Shown: one piece after another, positions 48,901 to 58,366 of the stretch | How positions within the stretch are numbered: the first letter of the stretch is position 1 | Layout of the letters: every line of letters begins with the position of its first letter | Origin: Janthinobacterium rivuli | Lineage (GTDB): Bacteria > Pseudomonadota > Gammaproteobacteria > Burkholderiales > Burkholderiaceae_D | NCBI RefSeq assembly: GCF_009208735.1 | Contig: NZ_WFLJ01000001.1 | Location: forward strand, 62,001 to 126,000 | Direction of reading: 5' to 3' | Length of the DNA stretch: 64,000 nucleotides | Program-made: the position numbers and the translations under genes | The notes under the pieces: generated by a model | Seen by the model: only the letters and a program-made list of their open reading frames with translations | Told to the model about the DNA's origin: nothing | The model's database searches: none

Positions 48901-48912
48901 GCCATTCCTTGT

Positions 48913-49608
48913 CTAGTTGCCGGGCGCTGCCTTGCCCGTCAGGATATTCTGGATCTCGCCCTTGCACGCCTTGCCCAGGCGCGCATATTCTTGTGGCGAA
49001 TCGATGGCCGCCTGCAAGGTTTCCACCTTGCGCATTTCGGCCTTGATGTACGGCAACCAGCCCGTGTCGATCTCGCGCGCCAGCGCCGCCTTGGCCGTGC
49101 CGCTGGGCGCATACAGGGGCCGCGCCTCGAAGCGCCTGGCCAGCGCCGCGCGCACGGTCTTTTCCACGCGCGGCAGATGTTCCATATAGGTTTTCATGTG
49201 CCGCAGCTCGTGCGCGAGTATCTCATCATACGCGCAAGTGCCGGGGGCAAACTCGCGGCCGATATAGATCACCACGGGCGCATACGTGAGGGTCACGGTG
49301 AGCTGCGGCGCCACGCATTCATAGCCGCTGGCCGGGTCTTGCAGCATGGGACCGGCCAGGGCGATGGCCACGCGCGACTCCGTCTTGGTCAAGCCCAGTA
49401 CCCAGGTGTTGGCGCGCGCCGTGCCCTTCATCACCGTCAGGGCCTTGTACGGCAGATGCGTGTCGATGGCATAGCCGTTCTGCTGCGCCGTCAGCACGGA
49501 CACCGTCTTGCTGATCGTGTCTTCGCAGCGCACCTGGAACGGCGTGCGCGCGGCCCCGTGTGCGCCCAGGCAGATCGACGCCAGCAGCAGGAAGATCGCC
49601 GTGCGCAT
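48913..49608 (-). CDS. Exported protein with an HExxH zinc-protease motif
   Basis: This 231-residue precursor has a signal peptide (IFLLLASICLGAHGAA). The mature protein has ILAHELRHMKTYMEHLPRVEKTV with a zincin motif HELRH at residues 133-137, preceded by strands TVTLTYAPVVIYIGREF and a Cys in the loop before it. The HExxH helix suggests a small periplasmic metalloprotease; the third zinc ligand cannot be assigned. I do not know a named family. The gene sits between a Nudix gene (8 bases) and ispD (12 bases) on one strand, so it is probably cotranscribed with isoprenoid genes without an obvious link. Confidence 0.72.
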   Translation of the reverse strand: MRTAIFLLLASICLGAHGAARTPFQVRCEDTISKTVSVLTAQQNGYAIDTHLPYKALTVMKGTARANTWVLGLTKTESRVAIALAGPMLQDPASGYECVAPQLTVTLTYAPVVIYIGREFAPGTCAYDEILAHELRHMKTYMEHLPRVEKTVRAALARRFEARPLYAPSGTAKAALAREIDTGWLPYIKAEMRKVETLQAAIDSPQEYARLGKACKGEIQNILTGKAAPGN

Positions 49609-49616
49609 GCGCGGAA

Positions 49617-50189
49617 TCAGGCTGGCTGCCAGGCGCCGCTGGTGATCTTGTCAAGCCAGAAGATGCCGATGACGGTTTTCACGTCCGTGATGGTGCCATC
49701 CTTGACCCAGTCGAGCAGCTGCGGCACCGTGGCCGTGAACGTTTCGAGGAATTCGCCCTCGTCGAGCTGGCGTTCGCCGGCCACCAGGCCGCGCGCCAGA
49801 AACAGTTCCAGGTGCTCGTCGGAGTACGCGATGGCGTTATGGATGGTGGAGACGAATTGCCAGTCGCTGGCCGTGTAGCCCGTTTCTTCCAGCAACTCGC
49901 GCTGGGCGCAAGCCAGATGCGATTCGCCCGCGTCGATCTTTCCGGCCGGAAATTCAATGAAGACACGGTCCAGCGGATAGCGATATTGGCGTTCCATCAG
50001 CACCGTGCCGTCGTCGAGCAGCGGCAGGATGACGACGGCGCCCGGATGCAGGACGAATTCGCGCGCCGTGATCTTGCCGTCAGGCAGAGCAACGCGGTCG
50101 CGCTGCACGCGCAGGAAGCCGCCCTGATAGACGAGCTCGCCGTCCACCTTGGTCTCAGTTAAATTCATGTCCATGCGTTCAGTATCCAT
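49617..50189 (-). CDS. Nudix hydrolase, ADP-ribose pyrophosphatase type
   Basis: A 190-residue Nudix enzyme. The Nudix box is complete in GKIDAGESHLACAQRELLEETGY. The preceding REFVLHPGAVVILPLLDDGTVLMERQYRYPLDRVFIEFPAG matches ADP-ribose pyrophosphatases (NudF-like), which cleave ADP-ribose to AMP and ribose 5-phosphate. The N-terminus is uncertain: ATGs at 50189, 50174 and 50168 are all possible, and the DUF2818 terminator is only 20 bases upstream of the first. It is the first gene of the minus-strand cluster running to 46121. Confidence 0.88.
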   Translation of the reverse strand: MDTERMDMNLTETKVDGELVYQGGFLRVQRDRVALPDGKITAREFVLHPGAVVILPLLDDGTVLMERQYRYPLDRVFIEFPAGKIDAGESHLACAQRELLEETGYTASDWQFVSTIHNAIAYSDEHLELFLARGLVAGERQLDEGEFLETFTATVPQLLDWVKDGTITDVKTVIGIFWLDKITSGAWQPA

Positions 50190-50208
50190 ACCTTGATTAT
50201 GCTCAATA

Positions 50209-50234
50209 AAAAAAAACGGCGCCAGAGGCGCCGC
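50209..50234 (-). terminator. Intrinsic terminator of the nuo operon
   Basis: CGGCGCC (50218-50224) and GGCGCCG (50228-50234) form a 7-bp GC stem with a 3-base loop. On the minus strand it is followed by nine T. It lies 16 bases after the DUF2818 stop and is the strongest terminator in the window. Confidence 0.9.
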
Positions 50235-50249
50235 TTTCGGTCGATGGGG

Positions 50250-50579
50250 CTAATGCCGCTTGCGCAGGTAGCGGGCGACAAAGCCTGGGAAAGCCAGCAC
50301 CAGGAACAGGCAGCCGGTGATGGCATAGAACTCCCACGTCTGCGGGAAACCGTTGCCGATGCGCGCTTCGAGCGCGAACGCCACGGCGCCGACGATGAAG
50401 TACAGAATCACCATCTCCAGCAGGCGCAGCGCCAGCGGCTTGCGCCAGCCTTTGCCCCCGTCTGCCTGCGCCGCCTTTTTCAGCGGCACGGCGGCAAACA
50501 GTTTCTCGTTCAGGAAAGGCAGGTTGGCGCCCAGGATGCCCAGGGCGATCACCAGCCAGCTCGAGGCGGTGACATCCAT
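50250..50579 (-). CDS. DUF2818 family membrane protein
   Basis: A 109-residue inner-membrane protein with three hydrophobic segments: WLVIALGILGANLPFL, MVILYFIVGAVAFALEARIG and EFYAITGCLFLVLAFPGFV, ending in RYLRKRH. DUF2818 genes are characteristically found directly after nuoN in betaproteobacteria, as here (3 bases), so a role with complex I is suspected but not shown. The gene closes the nuo transcript before the terminator. Confidence 0.88.
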   Translation of the reverse strand: MDVTASSWLVIALGILGANLPFLNEKLFAAVPLKKAAQADGGKGWRKPLALRLLEMVILYFIVGAVAFALEARIGNGFPQTWEFYAITGCLFLVLAFPGFVARYLRKRH

Positions 50580-50582
50580 CGA

Positions 50583-52085
50583 TCAGGACGCCAGCGTCTT
50601 GGTGATGGCGGTCGCGCAAGCAGCCAGGATGCTGTTCGGCATCACGCCCAGTGCCAGCACGAACACGCCGTTCAGGGCCAGCACGACGCGCATGTCGCCA
50701 TGCACGACCAGCGCGTTGCTGTCCGCCGGCTCGTCGAACCACATCATCTTCACGACGCGCAGGTAGTAGAAGGCGCCGATCAGCGAGAACAGCACGGCGG
50801 CGATGGTCAGCCACAGCTGGCCCGTGGCCAGCACGGAAGCGAGCACCGAGTACTTGGCCATGAAGCCCATCAGCGGCGGCACGCCGGCCAGCGAGAACAT
50901 GAACAGGGTCATCACCAGCGCGAAGATCGGGCTGCGTTTGCCCAGGCCCTTGAAGTCGGCCAGTTCTTCTGCTTCGAAACCATTACGTGCCAACAACATG
51001 ATCACGCCAAAGGTACCCAAGGTGGTGAACACGTAGGTGATGACGTAGTACATCGAGGCACCGTAGGCGGTGGCTGCGCCGGCCGCGTTCAGGGTGTTGT
51101 TCGGTGCGTCCACGGTACCGGACAGCAGACCCAGCAGCACGAAGCCCATTTGCGCGATTGTCGAGTACGCCAACATGCGCTTCAAATTGGTTTGCGCGAT
51201 GGCGGTGAAGTTACCGATGGCCAGCGACATCACGGCCAGCACCAGCAGCATTTGCTGCCAGTCATGCGCCATCGGCAGCAAGCCTTCGGCCAGCAAGCGC
51301 AGGGTGATGGCGAAGGCGGCCAGTTTCGGCGCCGCGCCCAGCAGCAAGGTCACGGCCGTCGGCGAACCTTGATACACGTCAGGCACCCACATGTGGAATG
51401 GCACGACGCCCAGTTTGAAGGCCAGGCCGGCGACCAGGAACACCAGGCCGAAGACCATGATGGTGCCGTTGGTCTTGCCGTTTTCCAGTGCCACGCGCAG
51501 TTCGCCCAGGTCCAGCGTGCCGGACGCGCCGTACAGCATCGAGATACCGTACAACATGAAACCGGAAGCCAGTGCGCCCAGGATGAAGTATTTCATGGCC
51601 GCTTCCGTGGCCTTGGCATTGTCACGACGCAAGGCGATCAGCGCGTACAGCGACAGCGACATCAGTTCCAGACCCAAATAGATGATCAGGAAGTTGTTGG
51701 CCGAGATCATGATCATCTGGCCCAGCAGTGCAAACAGGGCCAGCACGTAGAACTCGCCGCCCAGGTTGCCCGACAGCATGTTGCGGTCGGTGGCATAGGC
51801 ACGCGAGTAGATCAGGGTCAGCGCCACGGCGCCGTACGAGAACAGTTTCAGCAGCTGCGACATCGGGTCGGACACGAACATGTTGTGGAACGTGTAGACG
51901 GTGGTGCCCGCGTTGAAGTCGCCCACGGTCAGCATGGCGCAGCCGGCCAGGGTCAGCAAGGACAGCGCATAGGTGATCGAACGCTTCGCCGCAGGCAAGA
52001 ACATATCGATCAGCAAGAGCGCCGACGTGGCGATCAGCAGAAAGATTTCCGCGTACAGCGGTACCAGATTAGGTGCATTAGTCAT
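50583..52085 (-). CDS. nuoN: NADH-quinone oxidoreductase subunit N
   Basis: A 500-residue, about 14-helix antiporter-like subunit of the complex I membrane arm. The family stretches are [62 protein letters not shown] and [20 protein letters not shown], which hold the Lys and Glu residues of the proton channel. It follows nuoM by 16 bases and is followed by the DUF2818 gene. Confidence 0.97.
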   Translation of the reverse strand: MTNAPNLVPLYAEIFLLIATSALLLIDMFLPAAKRSITYALSLLTLAGCAMLTVGDFNAGTTVYTFHNMFVSDPMSQLLKLFSYGAVALTLIYSRAYATDRNMLSGNLGGEFYVLALFALLGQMIMISANNFLIIYLGLELMSLSLYALIALRRDNAKATEAAMKYFILGALASGFMLYGISMLYGASGTLDLGELRVALENGKTNGTIMVFGLVFLVAGLAFKLGVVPFHMWVPDVYQGSPTAVTLLLGAAPKLAAFAITLRLLAEGLLPMAHDWQQMLLVLAVMSLAIGNFTAIAQTNLKRMLAYSTIAQMGFVLLGLLSGTVDAPNNTLNAAGAATAYGASMYYVITYVFTTLGTFGVIMLLARNGFEAEELADFKGLGKRSPIFALVMTLFMFSLAGVPPLMGFMAKYSVLASVLATGQLWLTIAAVLFSLIGAFYYLRVVKMMWFDEPADSNALVVHGDMRVVLALNGVFVLALGVMPNSILAACATAITKTLAS

Positions 52086-52101
52086 GTTATCGGTCTTCTA
52101 T

Positions 52102-53601
52102 TTAAGGCAACTTGCTGATGGCGACATGCTGCAGCAGGTCGGCAACCGAAGTTTGCATCGTGTCGGTGAACGGGGCTGGGTACAGACCCATCACGAGCAC
52201 GGCGATGGCCAGCACAGCAAGCATGAAGAATTCACGTTTGTTGATGTCGGTCAGTTCGGCCACGTGCTTGTTCTTGATCTTGCCGAACACCACGCGCTTG
52301 GCCATCCACAGCGAGTACGCCGCGCCCCAGATCAATGCCGTTGCAGCCAGCAAGCCGATCCAGAAGTTGTATTTCACCGCGCCCAGGATCACCATGAACT
52401 CGCCGACGAAGCCGGACGTCGCTGGCAGACCGCAGTTGGCCATCGAGAACAGCACGAAGAAGGCGGCAAATTTCGGCATGCGGTTCACGACGCCGCCGTA
52501 GTCGGCGATGTTGCGGGTATGCATGCGGTCATACAGCACGCCGATGCACAGGAACATGGCGCCGGAGATGAAGCCGTGCGAGACCATCTGCACGATACCG
52601 CCCTGCACCGAGATGTCGTTGAACATGAAGAAGCCCAGGGTGACGAAGCCCATGTGCGCGATCGACGAATAGGCGACCAGTTTTTTCATGTCGGTTTGCA
52701 CCAGGGCAACCAGACCGATGTAGATCACGGCGATCAGCGACAAGGCGATCATGAAGCCCGACAGGTAGTGGCTGGCATCCGGCGTGATCGGCAGCGAGAA
52801 ACGCAGGAAGCCGTAGGCGCCCAGTTTCAGCATGATGGCGGCCAGCACGGCGGAACCGCCCGTTGGCGCTTCCACGTGGACGTCCGGCAACCACGTGTGG
52901 ACGGGGAACATCGGCACCTTGACGGCAAACGCCATCAGGAAGGCCAGGAAGATGAAGATCTGTTCGTTCATCGTCAGCTTGAACGCGTGCCAGGCCAGGA
53001 TGTCGAAGGTGCCCGTCACATTGCGCAGGTAAATGATGGCGACCAGGGTCAGCAGCGAACCGAAGAAGGTGTACAGGAAGAACTTGAACGACGCGTACAC
53101 ACGGTTCGAACCGCCCCAGATACCGATGATGATGAACATCGGGATCAGGGTTGCTTCAAAGAAGAAGTAGAACAGCAAGCCGTCCAGCGCGCAGAACACG
53201 CCGATCATCAGACCGGACAGGATCAGGAAGGCACCCATGTACTGGGCGATGCGCTTCTCGATCACTTGCCAGGCCGAAATGACGACGATGACCGTGATGA
53301 AGGCCGTCAGTGGAATGAACCACAGCGACAGGCCATCGATACCCAGCGAGTACCAGATATTGAAGGTTGCTATCCACGGTGCTTTTTCGACGAATTGCAT
53401 GCCGTGCGCGGCGTTGTCGAAATGCTGGATCAGCGGCAAGGTGCACAGCATGCTGAGCACGGCGCCAGCCAGTGACAGCCAGCGGGTAAAGCCCGCTTTG
53501 CTGTCACGGCCGAGAGCCAGGACCAGGACGCCGCAAATGATCGGCACCCAGATCGACAGACTCAGGTAAGGAGGTAGTGTAGAAATCGTAGACTGCATCA
53601 T
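52102..53601 (-). CDS. nuoM: NADH-quinone oxidoreductase subunit M
   Basis: A 499-residue antiporter-like membrane subunit of complex I. It has the conserved Glu of TM5 in FFFEATLIPMFIIIGIWGG, the Lys-containing KVPMFPVHTWLPDVHVEAPTGGSAVLAAIMLKLGAYGFLRF, and DMKKLVAYSSIAHMGFVTLG. Its 5' end is 29 bases after nuoL and its length is normal. Confidence 0.97.
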   Translation of the reverse strand: MMQSTISTLPPYLSLSIWVPIICGVLVLALGRDSKAGFTRWLSLAGAVLSMLCTLPLIQHFDNAAHGMQFVEKAPWIATFNIWYSLGIDGLSLWFIPLTAFITVIVVISAWQVIEKRIAQYMGAFLILSGLMIGVFCALDGLLFYFFFEATLIPMFIIIGIWGGSNRVYASFKFFLYTFFGSLLTLVAIIYLRNVTGTFDILAWHAFKLTMNEQIFIFLAFLMAFAVKVPMFPVHTWLPDVHVEAPTGGSAVLAAIMLKLGAYGFLRFSLPITPDASHYLSGFMIALSLIAVIYIGLVALVQTDMKKLVAYSSIAHMGFVTLGFFMFNDISVQGGIVQMVSHGFISGAMFLCIGVLYDRMHTRNIADYGGVVNRMPKFAAFFVLFSMANCGLPATSGFVGEFMVILGAVKYNFWIGLLAATALIWGAAYSLWMAKRVVFGKIKNKHVAELTDINKREFFMLAVLAIAVLVMGLYPAPFTDTMQTSVADLLQHVAISKLP

Positions 53602-53630
53602 GGTTCTCAGTATTCTTTTATCAGGTCAGC

Positions 53631-55730
53631 TTACTTAGCGGGCCAGAATGGCAGGAAATAGATCAGGAAGCCCAGCACGCCCAGGATCATCACGAATGCA
53701 TAGTGATAGATGTAGCCGGTCTGCAACACTCGCGACAGCGAGGACAGCCAGGCGACAACCTTGGCGCTGCCATTGACGACGAAACCGTCGATCAGCTTCT
53801 TGTCACCGAAGTTCCACAGGCCATTACCCAGCAAGCGGGCACCGCCGGCGAACACGACTTCATTGAACTTGTCCATGTAGTACTTGTTGTCCAGCAGGGT
53901 GTGGATCGCGTGGAACTTGGCAAAGAACCAGGCCGGCACACGCGGGTTGACCATGTAGCAGTAGTAGGCTGCCACCACGCCGGACAATGCCAGCCAGAAC
54001 GGAGCCGTCGACAGGCCGTGGATCGCCATCGCCATCGCGCCGTGGAATTCATGCGACAACTCTTCCATTGCTGGATGGTTTTCGCCAACGAAGATCACGC
54101 CCTTGAAGAAATCGCCATGCAGCATCGGGCCGATCGTCAGGTAACCGATGATCAAGGAAGGGATCGCCAGCATCACCAGCGGGAACCACACGACGAACGG
54201 CGATTCATGCGGCTTCTGGCCAGGTTCCAGACCGTGGTGGCCGTGGTCGTCTTCCTCTTCCTCGTGGTGGTCGTCATGCGCATCGCCGTGCGCGCCATGG
54301 GCCGCTTTCGGTGCGTGATGGTCGTCGTGACCGTTCGCATGCGCCTGGCCGAAACGTTCCTTGCCGTGGAAGACGAGGAAATACATGCGGAACGAGTAGA
54401 AGGCGGTGACGAACACGCCAGCCAGCACGGCGAACTGGGCAAAGCCAGCACCCCAGATGTGCGTCGCTTCGACGGCTTCGATGATGCTGTCTTTCGAGTA
54501 GAAACCGGAGAACAGCGGCGTGCCGATCAGAGCCAGCGAACCGATCAGGGAGGTGATCCAGGTGATCGGCATGTATTTGCGCAGGCCGCCCATGTTGCGG
54601 ATGTCCTGGTCATGGTGCATGCCGATGATGACGGAACCGGCGCCCAGGAACAGCAGTGCCTTGAAGAATGCGTGCGTCATCAGGTGGAACACGGCCACGG
54701 AGTACGCGGACGAACCCAGCGCCACGGTCATGTAACCGAGCTGCGACAGGGTCGAGTAAGCGACGACGCGCTTGATGTCGTTCTGGATGATGCCCAGGAA
54801 GCCCATGAACAGCGCCGTGATGGAGCCGATCACCAAGATGAAGGACAGCGCCGTGTCGGACAGTTCGAACAGCGGCGACATGCGCGAAACCATGAAGATA
54901 CCGGCCGTCACCATCGTCGCGGCGTGGATCAGTGCCGAGATCGGGGTAGGACCTTCCATCGAGTCAGGCAGCCATACGTGCAGCGGGAACTGCGCCGACT
55001 TGCCCATCGCGCCGATGAACAGGCAGATGCAGGCAACGGTCAGCAGGGCCCAGTCGGTGCCTGGCATCGTCAGCAGCGCCAGTTCGTCTTTCTTGGCGAA
55101 TACTTCCTGGTAGTTCATGGTGCCGGCGTAGGCCAGCAGCAGGCCGATGCCCAGGATGAAGCCGAAGTCGCCCACGCGGTTGACGAGGAAGGCCTTCATG
55201 TTGGCCACGATGGCCGTCGGACGCTGGTACCAGAAACCGATCAAGAGGTAAGAGACCAGGCCCACGGCTTCCCAACCGAAGAACAGTTGCAGGAAGTTGT
55301 TGGCCATGACCAGCATCAGCATCGAGAACGTGAACAGCGAGATGTAGGCGAAGAAGCGGTTGTAGCCTTCGTCGTCCTTCATGTAGCCGATCGTGTAGAT
55401 GTGCACCATCAGCGAGACGAAGGTGACCACGCACATCATCATCGCCGACAGCGAATCGATCTGGAAGCCCACTTCCATCTTCAGGGTGCCGATCGTCATC
55501 CAGTTATAGATCGTGCCATTGAATGTCGCGCCATCCATCACTGCCAGCAGTGTCTGCACGGACAGGATGAACGCAATCAGTACGCCCAGGATCGTCGCGG
55601 TATGCGACGTCTTGCGTCCGACCAAATTACCCAGGAACTGGGTGCCAAGCAAGCCTGCAATCGCGGCACCGGCCAGCGGCGCCAGCGGTACGGCAAGAAG
55701 GAGGTTAGGGTTGAGGAGTTGCCCCGCCAT
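53631..55730 (-). CDS. nuoL: NADH-quinone oxidoreductase subunit L, with a His-rich loop insertion
   Basis: A 699-residue membrane subunit of complex I at the distal end of the arm, with the long amphipathic lateral helix at the C-terminal part. Conserved parts are FFGWEAVGLVSYLLIGFWYQRPTA, MGKSAQFPLHVWLPDSMEGPTPISALIHAATMVTAG and DIKRVVAYSTLSQLGYM. The odd part is a loop at residues 464-508 (bases 54207-54341) after FHGKERFG with some 14 His and many Asp/Glu, absent in E. coli NuoL, which could bind divalent metal or be simply disordered. Confidence 0.96.
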   Translation of the reverse strand: MAGQLLNPNLLLAVPLAPLAGAAIAGLLGTQFLGNLVGRKTSHTATILGVLIAFILSVQTLLAVMDGATFNGTIYNWMTIGTLKMEVGFQIDSLSAMMMCVVTFVSLMVHIYTIGYMKDDEGYNRFFAYISLFTFSMLMLVMANNFLQLFFGWEAVGLVSYLLIGFWYQRPTAIVANMKAFLVNRVGDFGFILGIGLLLAYAGTMNYQEVFAKKDELALLTMPGTDWALLTVACICLFIGAMGKSAQFPLHVWLPDSMEGPTPISALIHAATMVTAGIFMVSRMSPLFELSDTALSFILVIGSITALFMGFLGIIQNDIKRVVAYSTLSQLGYMTVALGSSAYSVAVFHLMTHAFFKALLFLGAGSVIIGMHHDQDIRNMGGLRKYMPITWITSLIGSLALIGTPLFSGFYSKDSIIEAVEATHIWGAGFAQFAVLAGVFVTAFYSFRMYFLVFHGKERFGQAHANGHDDHHAPKAAHGAHGDAHDDHHEEEEDDHGHHGLEPGQKPHESPFVVWFPLVMLAIPSLIIGYLTIGPMLHGDFFKGVIFVGENHPAMEELSHEFHGAMAMAIHGLSTAPFWLALSGVVAAYYCYMVNPRVPAWFFAKFHAIHTLLDNKYYMDKFNEVVFAGGARLLGNGLWNFGDKKLIDGFVVNGSAKVVAWLSSLSRVLQTGYIYHYAFVMILGVLGFLIYFLPFWPAK

Positions 55731-55776
55731 GATGAACCTTAATCGTTATTATTCGAGAGATCGAGTCTGAAAAACA

Positions 55777-56085
55777 TCAGCCTTTGAGGCTGTCCAGGTC
55801 TTCGACGTTGATGGTATCCAGATTACGGAACATCACCACCAGAATAGCCAGACCGATAGCCGACTCAGCGGCGGCAACCGTCAGGATGAAGAAAACGAAG
55901 ATCTGACCGGCCGCGTCGCCCATGAAATGGGAGAACGCGATGAAATTCATATTCACCGCCAGCAGCATCAATTCGATTGCCATCAGCAATACGATGATGT
56001 TCTTGCGGTTCAGGAAAATACCGACGATCGAGATTGCGAACAGGATCGCGCCCAGGACCAGAAAATGTGTGAGCGATAATGTCAT
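55777..56085 (-). CDS. nuoK: NADH-quinone oxidoreductase subunit K
   Basis: A 102-residue, three-helix subunit. Helix 2 contains the functional Glu in [20 protein letters not shown], and helix 3 has the Glu in [17 protein letters not shown]. The ATG overlaps the nuoJ stop by 4 bases, normal for this operon. Confidence 0.97.
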   Translation of the reverse strand: MTLSLTHFLVLGAILFAISIVGIFLNRKNIIVLLMAIELMLLAVNMNFIAFSHFMGDAAGQIFVFFILTVAAAESAIGLAILVVMFRNLDTINVEDLDSLKG

Positions 56086-56714
56086 GGTGCCTCCTTAACT
56101 TCCGGCTCAGCCGCAGGACGCTCGACGACCGCGTCCATCTTGATGATCTTCAGGCGGTCGTTGCGCTTGACGCGCACGGCATCGCCTGGAGCAAAGTGCT
56201 TGGTGTCCTTGCGTTTGCGCAGGGTCAGTGCGACCGCGGCAACGATGGCCACCAGCAGCACGACGGCGGCGATCTCGAAGGCGAACACATATTTCGTGTA
56301 GATCAGCAGGCCCAGTTCCTTGGTGCCGCCCAGGTTGACGTTCACCGGAGCGATACTAGGCGCAAAGTTGCGGAAACCGTGCCACAGGACGGCGGCCATT
56401 TCCAGCACGATGATCACGCCCACCGTCACCGACAAAGGCAGGTAGCCCCAGAAACCTTCGCGCATGCGGTCGATATTGATATCGAGCATCATGACCACGA
56501 AGAGGAACAGCACCATCACGGCGCCGACATACACCAATACCAGCACGATGGCCAGGAATTCAGCTTGCAGCAGCATCCAGATGCCCGCTGCGGAAAAGAA
56601 GGACAGTACCAGGAACAGTACTGCGTGGACCGGATTACGGGCCGTGATGACGCGCGTCGCTGCCAGAATCAAGATCAGCGCGAAGGCGTAAAACAAAATT
56701 GTTTTAAAGTCCAT
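56082..56714 (-). CDS. nuoJ: NADH-quinone oxidoreductase subunit J
   Basis: A 210-residue, five-helix subunit with the conserved [26 protein letters not shown], which contains the Tyr and pi-bulge of the TM3 gate. The start is placed at 56714 (MDFKTILF), giving normal length; the frame is open to 56777 without a hydrophobic N-terminus. The C-terminal extension of about 45 residues after the last helix ([20 protein letters not shown], then Glu/Pro-rich) is longer than in E. coli. Confidence 0.95.
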   Translation of the reverse strand: MDFKTILFYAFALILILAATRVITARNPVHAVLFLVLSFFSAAGIWMLLQAEFLAIVLVLVYVGAVMVLFLFVVMMLDINIDRMREGFWGYLPLSVTVGVIIVLEMAAVLWHGFRNFAPSIAPVNVNLGGTKELGLLIYTKYVFAFEIAAVVLLVAIVAAVALTLRKRKDTKHFAPGDAVRVKRNDRLKIIKMDAVVERPAAEPEVKEAP

Positions 56715-56780
56715 AAAAAACCCAATAGACGTACAGATGAACGAGGGGCGCGCCGCAGCTTTGGGGCTGCGGCGCATCCA

Positions 56781-57269
56781 TCAGCGATAAGGTGCGTCGG
56801 CGGCGCGCGCAGCGGCGATGTCATTTTCATAACGATCACCTACGGCCAGCAACATCTCTTTCGTGTAATACAAATCCCCGCGTTTCTCGCCGTGGTATTC
56901 CAGGATTTGCGTCTCGACGATCGAATCGACCGGGCAGGACTCTTCGCAGAAACCGCAGAAGATGCACTTGGTCAAGTCAATATCGTAACGCGTGGTGCGG
57001 CGCGAACCGTCGTCACGCTGTTCCGATTCGATCGTGATGGCCATCGCCGGGCAAACCGCTTCGCACAGTTTGCAGGCGATGCAACGTTCCTCGCCGTTCG
57101 GGTAGCGGCGCAGCGCGTGCAAGCCACGGAAACGCGGCGAGATCGGTGTCTTCTCTTCCGGGAATTGCACCGTGATCTTGCGCGAAAACATGTACTTGCC
57201 TGTCAACGCCATGCCCTTGATCAGCTCGCCTAACAAGAGGCTGCTGAAGAAATCTTTTACCTTATCCAT
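56781..57269 (-). CDS. nuoI: NADH-quinone oxidoreductase subunit I
   Basis: A 162-residue ferredoxin-like peripheral subunit carrying two [4Fe-4S] clusters (N6a, N6b): [12 protein letters not shown] and [12 protein letters not shown], each with the following Cys for the partner cluster. The start at 57269 (MDKVKDFF) gives the betaproteobacterial length. Its 3' end is 67 bases before the nuoJ ATG. Confidence 0.97.
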   Translation of the reverse strand: MDKVKDFFSSLLLGELIKGMALTGKYMFSRKITVQFPEEKTPISPRFRGLHALRRYPNGEERCIACKLCEAVCPAMAITIESEQRDDGSRRTTRYDIDLTKCIFCGFCEESCPVDSIVETQILEYHGEKRGDLYYTKEMLLAVGDRYENDIAAARAADAPYR

Positions 57270-57283
57270 TCGTATGCACTCTC

Positions 57284-58366
57284 TTACTTCCAAATATTCC
57301 AGGATGTCTGCATCCAGGCAGCGACGAAGACCAGGTAGACCAGCGTCAACGGGATAAACACTTTCCAGCCGAGGCGCATGATCTGGTCGTAACGGTAGCG
57401 TGGGAAAGTACCGCGCACCCAGATGAACACCGACACGATGAAGAAGGTCTTGGCGAACAGCCAGAAGAAGCCGCCGAAACCACCCCAGAACTCGAGGAAG
57501 GCAAATGGTGCGGACCAGCCACCGAGGAACATGATCGAAGCCAGGGCGCCGATCAGGATCATGTTGGCGTATTCGGCCAGCATGAACATGGCGTAGGCCA
57601 TGCCCGAGTACTCGACCATGTGGCCGGCCACGATTTCCGACTCGCCTTCGACGACGTCGAACGGATGGCGGTTGGCTTCAGCCAGGCCCGACACCAGATA
57701 GATGACGAACATCGGCAGCAACGGCAGCCAGTTCCACGACAGGAAGTTCACGCCCTTGTCGGCGAAGAAGCCGATTTGCTGGCCGCTAACGATGTCGATG
57801 AAGTTCAGGCTGCCCGAGACCATCAGCACGATGACCATCACGAAGCCCATCGGGATTTCATACGAAATCATCTGCGCCGAAGCGCGCATGGCGCCCATGA
57901 ACGAGTACTTCGAGTTCGAGGCCCAGCCGGCGATGATGATGCCGTAGACTTCCATCGAGGTAATCGCCAGCAGCATCAGCAAGCCCGCGTTGACGTTGGC
58001 CAGCACGGCTTGCGGGCCGAAGGGCACGACCGACCAGGCGGCCAGGGCCGGCATGATGGTCATGATCGGACCGATCACGAACAGGCCCTTGGCGGCCTTG
58101 GACGGGATGATGATCTCTTTGAACAAGAGTTTCAGCGCATCGGCGATCGGTTGCAGCAAGCCCAGAGGACCGACGCGGTTCGGGCCGACGCGGATCTGGA
58201 TCCAGCCGATCAGCTTGCGTTCCCACAAGGTCAGGTAGGCAACCAGACCCATCAGCGGCAACAGCACGCACAGGATCTTGATCAGGGTCCAGAAGAACGG
58301 CCACGAGCCGCCCAGCAAATCCTGGCCACCGCTGTTGATGACGTTTACAAATTCAGGCAGAGCCAT
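57284..58366 (-). CDS. nuoH: NADH-quinone oxidoreductase subunit H
   Basis: A 360-residue, eight-helix subunit forming most of the quinone-binding site. Signature regions are [36 protein letters not shown] and [29 protein letters not shown] with the Glu cluster of the E-channel. The ATG at 58366 overlaps the last base of the nuoG stop (58366), so the genes are coupled. Confidence 0.97.
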   Translation of the reverse strand: MALPEFVNVINSGGQDLLGGSWPFFWTLIKILCVLLPLMGLVAYLTLWERKLIGWIQIRVGPNRVGPLGLLQPIADALKLLFKEIIIPSKAAKGLFVIGPIMTIMPALAAWSVVPFGPQAVLANVNAGLLMLLAITSMEVYGIIIAGWASNSKYSFMGAMRASAQMISYEIPMGFVMVIVLMVSGSLNFIDIVSGQQIGFFADKGVNFLSWNWLPLLPMFVIYLVSGLAEANRHPFDVVEGESEIVAGHMVEYSGMAYAMFMLAEYANMILIGALASIMFLGGWSAPFAFLEFWGGFGGFFWLFAKTFFIVSVFIWVRGTFPRYRYDQIMRLGWKVFIPLTLVYLVFVAAWMQTSWNIWK

